Source: Bacteroidota bacterium
Lineage (GTDB): Bacteria; Bacteroidota; Bacteroidia; Chitinophagales; Chitinophagaceae
Direction of reading: 5' to 3'
NCBI GenBank assembly: GCA_024640225.1
Contig: JAHEFK010000009.1
Location: 1-51,520, forward strand
Length of the DNA: 51,520 bases
Shown: one piece after another, positions 45,017 to 51,520 of the stretch
Numbering within the stretch: position 1 is the first letter of the stretch
How the letters are laid out: each line of letters begins with the position of its first letter
Notes under the pieces: model-generated
Told to the model about the DNA's origin: nothing
What the model saw: the letters and a program-made list of their open reading frames with translations, nothing else
Database searches by the model: none
Program-made: the position numbers and the translations under genes

Positions 45017-45775
45017 ATGAATAAGATAATTGAAGTTCAGCAATTAGTAAAAAAATACGACAACTTTACGGCGGTTAATGCTATTAGTTTCCATGTTAAT
45101 GAAGGGGAAATATTTGGGCTTTTAGGTCCGAATGGCGCAGGGAAAACTACAACCTTAGAAATTATCGAAACCCTAAGATCTAAAACATCAGGGTCTGTGC
45201 AGGTGTGCGGCTTTGATTTAGATAAAGATCCTATTAAAATTAAAGAAGTAATTGGTGTGCAATTGCAAGCAGCTGGTTATTATCCAAATTTGAATTTAAC
45301 GCAACTAATTGAGTTATTTGCTGGGTTGTACAATAAGCAAATTGACGCTTTAGAGTTATTGAATAAAGTTCAATTGACAGAAAAAGCAAAGGCGAAATAT
45401 AAAGAGTTGTCGGGTGGGCAGAAGCAACGATTTTCTATTGCGACAACACTTATCAATAATCCTAAAGTTATATTTTTAGATGAACCAACGACAGGCTTGG
45501 ATCCGCAAGCAAGAAGAAATTTGTGGGATCTTATTTTAAGCCTCCGTTCTACAGGTACTACTATCGTTTTAACTACACATTATATGGATGAAGCAGAAGT
45601 TTTATGTGATCGTGTAGCAATTGTAGATGCTGGAGTGATAAGTAAAATTGATACGCCATCTAATTTAATTGATCAATTATTAGCCACGGGTTTTGAAAAG
45701 CCACTTCCAGTGAAGCAAGCAAGTCTAGAAGATGTTTTTATAAATCTGACAGGCAAAGCCTTACGAGAAGAATAA
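45017..45775 (+). CDS. ABC transporter ATP-binding protein, DrrA/export type
   Basis: A 252-residue ATPase. Walker A is GPNGAGKT (37-44), the signature LSGGQ (131-135), Walker B VIFLDE (151-156) and the H-loop His188. The end SLEDVFINLTGKALREE is typical of ABC-2 drug or polymer export ATPases. A partner ABC-2 permease normally sits next to it, but the next gene is a hydrolase only 13 bases away, so the partner must be elsewhere. Confidence 0.92.
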   Translation: MNKIIEVQQLVKKYDNFTAVNAISFHVNEGEIFGLLGPNGAGKTTTLEIIETLRSKTSGSVQVCGFDLDKDPIKIKEVIGVQLQAAGYYPNLNLTQLIELFAGLYNKQIDALELLNKVQLTEKAKAKYKELSGGQKQRFSIATTLINNPKVIFLDEPTTGLDPQARRNLWDLILSLRSTGTTIVLTTHYMDEAEVLCDRVAIVDAGVISKIDTPSNLIDQLLATGFEKPLPVKQASLEDVFINLTGKALREE

Positions 45776-45788
45776 GTATACTTTCTAT

Positions 45789-46607
45789 ATGCATACCGTT
45801 ATAACTTATTCTGTTGCTGTCCTTGATACGGAAATACATTTCTATGTAAGAGGTAATGGTCCTCGTTATTTAGTATGTTTTTATGGGTATGGTCAAAATG
45901 CAACAGTGTTCGATGCATTAGCGGTACACCTTAAAGACACTTATACACTTCTTATTGTTGATCTTCCATTCCATGGCGCTAATAAACAAAAAGAGGGATT
46001 TGAATGGACGACTTATCATACAAATGCTCTAATTGCTTATTTTAAACAGCAATACCATTTTCAAACGTATGCGCTTATGGCCTATAGTATAGGGGCGAGA
46101 ATAGCCTTGTCTATATTTGAGCAAGATATACAGTCTGTAGAAAAATTATATTTATTAGCCCCAGATGGTATTTTTAATAGTCGTTTTTTTAAGTTTATTA
46201 CAGGTAATAGATTAGGGAAGGTACTCATGAATGTATTCATTCATTTCCCTCATGTTGTGCTCGGTATCATTCACTTGTTGTCATTTTTCAATATTATTGA
46301 TAGTGCTAGTAAGCGTTTGTATTTAACTACAACGCATTCAACCTTAAAAAGAAGAAGGTTGTCGAATTTCTGGAATAGTGTTCATCGTCTTGGGTTTTCA
46401 GATCCATTAAAGACGTATTTATTAACAGCAGCTCAAACGCAAAAAAAGATCGTTTTAGCTTATGGAGATCATGATCCTATTATTAATAAAAAGCACTTGT
46501 TACATACATTGAAACCATTTGCATCGATTCAAGTACATGCCCTGCCATGTGGTCATAATGTATTTAATGCTCAAGTTTTTCCGTTGATTTTAAATAAGCT
46601 TTTTTAG
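45789..46607 (+). CDS. alpha/beta hydrolase
   Basis: A 272-residue cytoplasmic alpha/beta hydrolase fold. The nucleophile is Ser100 in AYSIG, where the first Gly of the usual GxSxG is Ala. An oxyanion-type GYGQN loop, the acidic residue in LAYGDHDPI and the His in LPCGHNVF complete a plausible triad. A lid of helices spans about 125-200. Substrate unknown. It sits between the export ATPase and GT2 genes and overlaps neither. Confidence 0.85.
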   Translation: MHTVITYSVAVLDTEIHFYVRGNGPRYLVCFYGYGQNATVFDALAVHLKDTYTLLIVDLPFHGANKQKEGFEWTTYHTNALIAYFKQQYHFQTYALMAYSIGARIALSIFEQDIQSVEKLYLLAPDGIFNSRFFKFITGNRLGKVLMNVFIHFPHVVLGIIHLLSFFNIIDSASKRLYLTTTHSTLKRRRLSNFWNSVHRLGFSDPLKTYLLTAAQTQKKIVLAYGDHDPIINKKHLLHTLKPFASIQVHALPCGHNVFNAQVFPLILNKLF

Positions 46608-46609
46608 GA

Positions 46610-47734
46610 ATGTATGTACTGTTAATTTCTTTTGGATGTATATATTTAGTTGCATTTGCTATACTTAGTTATGGTTTTAAAAGAATGCAGGTGCCTATTA
46701 TTCCTGCCGAGTATCAAGCTGCAATAAAATTTTCTATAATAGTGCCGGCTCGTAATGAGGAGGAAAATATTGAAAAGCTGATTCATTCTTTTAATCAATT
46801 AAAGTACCCAAATGGTTTCTTCGAATTAATTATTGTAGATGATTTTTCAGAGGATACTACCGTTAATAAAATTTTACCCTATTGTTCGAGTTCAGTTCGT
46901 CTTTTACAGTTAAGTAATTTGGAGGAGCAATCGTTGAAAAATAAAAAAAGAGCCTTGCACGAGGGCATACAAATTGCGCATCATGAATTTATTATCACTA
47001 CCGATGCAGATTGTGTATTTAATAAGCATTGGTTGCAAACCATTGCTTTTTTTATAGAAAGAGATCGTGCTAGAATGGCCATTGCGCCAGTAGTATTTAC
47101 TAATGATGGTAGCTCTTTAGCTGCCTTTCAGTCCTTAGATTTTATGATGATGCAGGCTGTGGGTATTTCATTATTTGCTTTAGGATCAGCATCAATGAAT
47201 AATGGGGCTAATTTTATCTTTGAGAAAAAATTATTTTTTGAATTACATGGTTTTGATGGGGTTGCCAATATTGCATCAGGTGATGACTTTTTGTTTTTAA
47301 ATAAATATAGAAAAACTCCCAACCCTCAAATTAGTTATGTGTTTCATCCCGATGCTATAGTGCATACATTGCCGCAACCAAGTATTGGCGCCTTTTTCCA
47401 ACAACGCATTCGATGGGCTTCTAAAATGGGTAACTATAAGAATGTACTATTGACCAGTACCCTGATTTTTATTTTCTTATTTAATGTAATTAGTCTTTGG
47501 TTAATAGGCATGATGTTTTTACAGGCATCCTATGTGCTAATCTGCATGGCATTCCTGGGACTCAAGATTTTTTCTGAATCTTTATTGCTAAATAAAGCAA
47601 AGCAATTTTTCAATTTTGATAAAGCATATAGTACCTTGATTTGCTTTCAATTTCCTCATATAATCTATATGGTAAGTGCTGCCTTGTTTTCTAAATTGAA
47701 AACATACGAATGGAAAGGGCGAATCTTACGTTAA
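46610..47734 (+). CDS. membrane glycosyltransferase family 2
   Basis: A 374-residue processive-type GT2 enzyme. One N-terminal helix (1-22), the GT-A domain (about 40-260) with SIIVPARNEEENI, IIVDDFSED, TTDADCVF (DxD) and GDDFLFL, then QQRIRWASK, which is the QxxRW motif, and C-terminal helices near 285-305, 310-330 and 345-365. It is likely to make a cell-surface glycan or glycolipid. Starts 2 bases after the hydrolase; its end overlaps the convergent methyltransferase by 4 bases. Confidence 0.9.
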   Translation: MYVLLISFGCIYLVAFAILSYGFKRMQVPIIPAEYQAAIKFSIIVPARNEEENIEKLIHSFNQLKYPNGFFELIIVDDFSEDTTVNKILPYCSSSVRLLQLSNLEEQSLKNKKRALHEGIQIAHHEFIITTDADCVFNKHWLQTIAFFIERDRARMAIAPVVFTNDGSSLAAFQSLDFMMMQAVGISLFALGSASMNNGANFIFEKKLFFELHGFDGVANIASGDDFLFLNKYRKTPNPQISYVFHPDAIVHTLPQPSIGAFFQQRIRWASKMGNYKNVLLTSTLIFIFLFNVISLWLIGMMFLQASYVLICMAFLGLKIFSESLLLNKAKQFFNFDKAYSTLICFQFPHIIYMVSAALFSKLKTYEWKGRILR

Positions 47735-48435
47735 GCTAAAAGTAAAAATACGCATGGCACTTTGCCAATTTCAATAGGATTGTTTTTCCAGTCAGCTACC
47801 TTTTTAGTTTTTATATAGCTATCCTTAGCGCTTACATTTTTAGCAACGCATAATTTTGTGCTTGGCGCAAGTTGTTTTAATAGATCTGCCATTAATTGAT
47901 CGTTCCTGTAAGGTGTTTCAATTATAATTTGGGTAAGATTTTCTTTTTTGGATTGTTGTTCTAGGGCTATAATGTTTTCTCTTCTTAAAGGATGTTTCAA
48001 GGCTATGTATCCGTGAAAGGCAAATTTTTGTCCATTTAATCCAGAGGCCATAAGGGCCAAAAACAGCGAGCTTGGTCCAGTTAGTGGCAATACTTTTGCA
48101 TTGTGATCATGGGCTAGCATTACTAAGTCAGATCCGGGATCAGCAATACCAGGGCAACCTGCTTCACTCATAATGCCTATGGTTCTACCTTCCTTAAGCC
48201 AGTCCTTAAATGTTTTGTAATCTATACCATTGTGTTTGTCAATTTCAATGAAATGACAAGCGTCAATGTCTATTGATTTATCTACACTTTTTAGAAAGCG
48301 CCTAGCTGTTCTGAGGTTTTCGACAAAGAAGTATTTTATTGTGGGTACAATTTTGATTAATTCTGTTGACAAGGTTTCGTTAGCATCTTTTGCAACAGGA
48401 ATAGGGATTAAGTATAAAGTAGCTTTATTGTTCAT
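47731..48435 (-). CDS. tetrapyrrole-methylase-type SAM methyltransferase (RsmI-like)
   Basis: A 234-residue protein of the tetrapyrrole methylase fold, close to RsmI, which 2'-O-methylates C1402 of 16S rRNA. SEAGCPGIADPGSDLV and PLTGPSSLFLALMASGLNGQKFAFHGYI are the characteristic motifs. It starts LYLIPIPVAKD, not the LYLVATPIGNLxD of classic RsmI, so it may be the shorter paralogue seen in Bacteroidota. The ATG at 48435 is used; an in-frame start at 48462 would lie inside the hairpin at 48451. Confidence 0.85.
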   Translation of the reverse strand: MNNKATLYLIPIPVAKDANETLSTELIKIVPTIKYFFVENLRTARRFLKSVDKSIDIDACHFIEIDKHNGIDYKTFKDWLKEGRTIGIMSEAGCPGIADPGSDLVMLAHDHNAKVLPLTGPSSLFLALMASGLNGQKFAFHGYIALKHPLRRENIIALEQQSKKENLTQIIIETPYRNDQLMADLLKQLAPSTKLCVAKNVSAKDSYIKTKKVADWKNNPIEIGKVPCVFLLLA

Positions 48436-48450
48436 TGGAGATAAAATAAA

Positions 48451-48474
48451 AATAGCCGGCAAAAACCGGCTATT
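48451..48474 (-). terminator. hairpin terminator after PorP/SprF gene
   Basis: AATAGCCGG (48451-48459) / CCGGCTATT (48466-48474) with a six-base loop; on the minus strand it is followed by TTTATTTTAT. It lies 15 bases before the downstream methyltransferase ATG. Confidence 0.75.
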
Positions 48475-48492
48475 TGTTTGAAATGCTTTTTA

Positions 48493-49530
48493 TTAAAATT
48501 TAGGACAAGTAAAATTGTAGTGTGGTCTTGGATCTCTTTTGTTGATGCAACCATTGTATATTAATGAAAGTTCAACGCCACCAGCTCCATTGGTTGCGGG
48601 TGCAAAGCTTGAAGTGTTTACATCATAGCTAAATCCAATTTTCATTTTTGTAAATTCCAAACCGATGTAAGGGATGATCGCATCATCATAACGGTACCAG
48701 CCACCCATGTATAATACCGTATTTCTGGTGTATTCATCATGTCCTGGATTTAAAATAAAACCAGTAGCAGCACCTAATACAACTTCTGTAGCAGAAGCTT
48801 GCGATTGATACAATGCACTTACATACAATAACATGTTGTCGTTTAAGTTGATCGAAGAACCAGCATAAGCTGAAATACGTTGGTGGATTTTATGACCAAC
48901 ACCTGCTAAGAAGTTCTCTGTAGGTTCCGTTAAATGATACATAGAAGCACCCGCATAAGCAGTTGCATAATCATTAATTTTACCTGAATACATTAAACCA
49001 ACATTAAAATCAGGATAAGTCAAATCGCCTGTTGGTGGTACTTCACCAGATGGCAAGTTAGTTAATCCAGTATTCGGATCGAATTGATTTTCAAATATTA
49101 ATTTATTGAAATTAATTTTCTTTTGAACGATATAACCTTGTACACCAAAAGAGATGGTGTGGTTTTTGTAATATCCTAATGATTTGTGGTAAGCCAAAGA
49201 AATACCGGTAGTCATATTGGTTAACGCACCGGTTCCTGATTGGTCGTACAATACAATCATACCCACGCCAAGCGCATCACCTTCTGGTAAAGAATTCTTT
49301 AGTGTAGCGATGTCAAATGATACGGTACCAGTGGTATATGGAGTATTGGAAACAGTAGCCCATTGTGTTCTGTAATTAGCTCCAAAACGCAAATCGCATT
49401 GCGTTAAACCCGTTAATGCTGGATTTAAAGTTAAAGGAGACGTAAAATATTGAGAAAAGTGCACATCTTGAGCAAATGAATTGCTAAAGCATGCCGCAAA
49501 TAAGCTTAGTCCTACTAGTATTTTTTTCAT
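48493..49530 (-). CDS. PorP/SprF-family type IX secretion system membrane protein
   Basis: A 345-residue outer-membrane protein of the PorP/SprF family. A signal peptide (1-20, NSFAQ) is followed by the family start DVHFSQYFTSPLTLNPALTGL, then alternating beta strands with aromatic ends and a Cys-containing tail (FTCPKF). SprF-type proteins help individual T9SS clients reach the surface or bind motility proteins. No SprB-like or type B CTD client is adjacent. It is monocistronic. Confidence 0.92.
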   Translation of the reverse strand: MKKILVGLSLFAACFSNSFAQDVHFSQYFTSPLTLNPALTGLTQCDLRFGANYRTQWATVSNTPYTTGTVSFDIATLKNSLPEGDALGVGMIVLYDQSGTGALTNMTTGISLAYHKSLGYYKNHTISFGVQGYIVQKKINFNKLIFENQFDPNTGLTNLPSGEVPPTGDLTYPDFNVGLMYSGKINDYATAYAGASMYHLTEPTENFLAGVGHKIHQRISAYAGSSINLNDNMLLYVSALYQSQASATEVVLGAATGFILNPGHDEYTRNTVLYMGGWYRYDDAIIPYIGLEFTKMKIGFSYDVNTSSFAPATNGAGGVELSLIYNGCINKRDPRPHYNFTCPKF

Positions 49531-49627
49531 TAAATATAATTTATATTATAAGTAGCCAATTATAAGTTAGCAATTTAGAACAAGTTTTTCTAATAAACAA
49601 GACATTATCCTGTTTTTTTCAGTTGGG

Positions 49628-50275
49628 TTAGTTTTGAAGTTTTTCTCCAAAGCACAAATCTCCTGCATCTCCTAGGCCTGGTAAGATATAACTTTTGTCG
49701 TTAAGCCCAGGATCTATGGCGCCCACCCAAATATGAGCATTGGGAAGGCTATTGTGAACAAAATCAATGCCTTGTTGGCTTGCGATGACACTTACAATAT
49801 GCAGCTCACTAGGCGTGCCATTGGCTAAAAGACTGGGAATGGCCTTTATAAAGGAAGCTCCTGTTGCTAGCATAGGATCGGCAATAATAAGGGGTCTGCC
49901 ATTTAAATTAGGTGCTGTAACATAGGATTGTTCAATATGAAAGCCCTGTTCGACGTGTTTTCGGTATGCGGCTACAAAAGAACTGTCTGCTTTATCTAGG
50001 TAATTCATCAATCCTTGAAATAAAGGAATCCCTGCACGTAAAATAGTGGCTACAACGGGTTGTTGTTGTAGGGTATAGCTTGTGGTTGTCGCAAGCGGTG
50101 TGTTGATTGCTATAGGTTGATAGGAGAAAGTTTTGCTGATTTCGTAAGCAGCTACCTCTCCAATTCGCTCTATATTTCTTCTAAAGCGCATTCTGTCTTG
50201 CTGAATAGCGACATCTCTTAATTCATTAATCCAGATTTGCACCAAAGAATGAGCTTCACTTAATTGATGTATCAT
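49628..50275 (-). CDS. upp: uracil phosphoribosyltransferase
   Basis: The 215-residue salvage enzyme making UMP from uracil and PRPP. The PRPP loop is in LIIADPMLATGASFIKAI, the base-binding flexible loop is at GAIDPGLNDKSYILPGLGDAGD, and the AGIPLFQGL segment fits Upp. It is divergent from uppS across a 180-base gap. Complete. Confidence 0.95.
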   Translation of the reverse strand: MIHQLSEAHSLVQIWINELRDVAIQQDRMRFRRNIERIGEVAAYEISKTFSYQPIAINTPLATTTSYTLQQQPVVATILRAGIPLFQGLMNYLDKADSSFVAAYRKHVEQGFHIEQSYVTAPNLNGRPLIIADPMLATGASFIKAIPSLLANGTPSELHIVSVIASQQGIDFVHNSLPNAHIWVGAIDPGLNDKSYILPGLGDAGDLCFGEKLQN

Positions 50276-50411
50276 GATACCGAGTGTTTAAATAACCCTG
50301 TAAAAGTATATTTTTATTTTTTAATAAAAGGGCATCTTAACTGATTTATCCTTTTGCCGTTAAAATACCGTTAAACTAAATAAATAAGTAGCAATACCAC
50401 AAGCATACGCC

Positions 50412-50419
50412 TATTTTTG
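50412..50419 (+). promoter_or_regulatory. -7 box (TATTTTTG) for uppS-bamA
   Basis: TATTTTTG fits TAnnTTTG and ends 36 bases before the uppS ATG. A -33 TTTG is not clearly placed. No other structure was seen in the 50276-50455 gap. Confidence 0.4.
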
Positions 50420-50455
50420 TAACTTCGCAACTCATTATTTAATTTAATATTAATT

Positions 50456-51229
50456 ATGACTCCGACAATGGAATCTATTGATTATGCAAAACTACCTCAA
50501 CACATTGCCATCATTATGGATGGAAATGGCCGTTGGGCTAAAGAGCGTAACAAAGATCGAGTATATGGCCATCATGAAGGGGTATTAAGTGTAAGAGAAA
50601 TCGTAAATGTTAGTGCGGAAATTGGTATTCAATACTTAACGCTCTATGCATTTTCTACGGAGAACTGGAATAGACCTAAGGAAGAAGTAGATGCCTTGAT
50701 GGAGCTATTAGTTAATACCATAAGAAAAGAGGTTAATGATTTAAATAAAAATAATATTCGGCTTTGTGTAATTGGAGATATGGGAAGTTTGCCCATGAAG
50801 TGTCAAATTGAAATGAAAGAAGCCATTGACCTTACAGCAACAAATACAGGCTTGACCCTTATTTTAGCATTGAGTTATAGTGCAAAATGGGAGCTGGTAG
50901 AGGCGATCAAGAAGATTGCAACAGCAGTGAAAAGTGATCAGTTGAACGTGGAGGCAATTAACGATGCGTTGATCAGTGCTCATTTATCAACGGCTGCCTT
51001 TCCAGATCCAGAATTAATGATTAGAACGAGCGGAGAACATAGAATTAGTAATTTCCTTCTGTTTCAATTAGCCTATGCGGAATTGTATTTTACAAGTACC
51101 CATTGGCCAGATTTTAGAAGAGAGCAATTTCTACAAGCGATAGGTGATTATCAAAATAGAGAACGCCGCTTTGGTAAAACAAGTGAGCAAATACAAACGA
51201 ACTTAACAAATGTTGATGAATCTAATTAA
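50456..51229 (+). CDS. uppS: isoprenyl transferase (undecaprenyl diphosphate synthase)
   Basis: The 257-residue cis-prenyltransferase that makes the C55 lipid carrier for peptidoglycan and surface glycans. The catalytic Asp lies in IIMDGNGRWAK, with YLTLYAFSTENW, and ELMIRTSGEHRISNFLLFQLAY near the end. A second in-frame ATG lies at 50468. It overlaps bamA by 14 bases, so the two are translationally linked. Confidence 0.95.
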   Translation: MTPTMESIDYAKLPQHIAIIMDGNGRWAKERNKDRVYGHHEGVLSVREIVNVSAEIGIQYLTLYAFSTENWNRPKEEVDALMELLVNTIRKEVNDLNKNNIRLCVIGDMGSLPMKCQIEMKEAIDLTATNTGLTLILALSYSAKWELVEAIKKIATAVKSDQLNVEAINDALISAHLSTAAFPDPELMIRTSGEHRISNFLLFQLAYAELYFTSTHWPDFRREQFLQAIGDYQNRERRFGKTSEQIQTNLTNVDESN

Positions 51230-51520
51230 GAAAAATAGTTGTTTATTACTATTGGCATTATTGTCTTGCCCTTCGCTTTTTGCCCAAGGCTTAGGAACTA
51301 AAGCAGCATTGTCTTCTGCTGCCAATAATGAGCCAGCAGCACCCATGGAATATACCATTGGTGGTGTAGCTATTAAAGGTGTGCGCTACTTGGACGAAGA
51401 ATTGTTAATTGCAGTTGCCGGTTTAGAAGTGGGCACAAAAATCAAGTTGTCTAACGATGAATTGATTAGTAAAGCCATTAGAAATTTATGGAAACAAGAT
51501 TTATTTGCTGATGTTAAAAT
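51216..51520 (+). CDS. bamA: BamA/Omp85 outer-membrane assembly factor, N-terminal part (runs off window)
   Basis: The first 101 codons of a gene cut by the window edge. A signal peptide (about 1-23, PSLFAQ) is followed by the start of a POTRA domain (YTIGGVAIKGVRYLDEELLIAVAGL, GTKIKLSNDELISKAIRNLWKQDLFADVKI). The ATG at 51216 overlaps uppS. An uppS-bamA order is common in Bacteroidota, which supports the call. BamA inserts outer-membrane barrels, such as the receptors in this window. Confidence 0.85.
   Translation, partial: MNLIKKNSCLLLLALLSCPSLFAQGLGTKAALSSAANNEPAAPMEYTIGGVAIKGVRYLDEELLIAVAGLEVGTKIKLSNDELISKAIRNLWKQDLFADVK

Overview
The window is about 51.5 kb of low-GC chromosome from a member of the Bacteroidota, most likely Chitinophagaceae/Sphingobacteriia-like. 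The evidence is the fused LpxC-FabZ, a PorP/SprF-family protein, a large secreted GEVED protein ending in a type A type IX secretion (T9SS) sorting domain, Oar-like and CarboxypepD_reg-containing TonB receptors, AT-rich start regions with few Shine-Dalgarno sequences, and Bacteroidota-type -7 boxes (TAnnTTTG) in front of several genes. No rRNA, tRNA, insertion sequence, integrase, CRISPR array or phage gene was seen. Gene packing is dense: the longest gap is about 190 bases, and four convergent gene pairs overlap at their 3' ends. Species-level identity cannot be judged from sequence reading alone.

Layout. 1-4.4 kb: radC, a CoA-binding protein, then a His-rich small exported protein, a TonB receptor and a small DUF4279-like protein that look like a metal- or heme-uptake unit. 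4.4-7.5 kb (minus): icd-deoC-M20 peptidase. 7.6-9.4 kb (minus): a two-component pair with a kinase that lacks an extracytoplasmic sensor. 9.4-12.1 kb: a membrane-anchored coiled-coil protein divergent from a PolB-type 3'-5' exonuclease and holA. 12.1-14.3 kb (minus): kynU-ribF. 14.4-16.2 kb: a LemA-TPM-TPM operon. 16.2-23.6 kb (minus): an envelope block, PBP1A-HD phosphohydrolase then lpxD-lpxC/fabZ-lpxA-ABC ATPase. 23.8-24.7 kb: 3-hydroxyacyl-CoA dehydrogenase. 24.8-29.9 kb: the 1678-residue GEVED/Ig-like surface protein. 30.0-34.3 kb: a putative outer-membrane lipoprotein and an Oar-like TonB receptor. 34.5-39.0 kb: beta-CASP metallohydrolase, Kup and DusB. 39.1-47.7 kb (plus): pruA and a BI-1 protein, then a tight run of tsaD, trmN6-like, MORN-like, RlmK-like, ABC ATPase, alpha/beta hydrolase and GT2. 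47.7-50.3 kb (minus): tetrapyrrole-methylase-type rRNA methyltransferase, PorP/SprF and upp. 50.4 kb to the end: uppS followed by the first 101 codons of bamA.

Functionally the window is dominated by cell-envelope construction: lipid A, peptidoglycan, undecaprenyl carrier, BamA, TonB receptors and T9SS products. It also carries central metabolism (isocitrate dehydrogenase, P5C dehydrogenase, hydroxyacyl-CoA dehydrogenase, kynureninase, flavin synthesis) and RNA modification (DusB, TsaD, TrmN6, RlmK, RsmI-like).

I did not find a convincing wholly new system. The leads most worth testing are: the ABC ATPase overlapping lpxA, with Asn in place of the switch histidine and no permease nearby; isocitrate dehydrogenase with most NADP-contact residues changed; short direct repeats at the response-regulator promoter; the HD phosphohydrolase placed inside the lpx/PBP1A block; and the His-rich small protein in front of the first TonB receptor.
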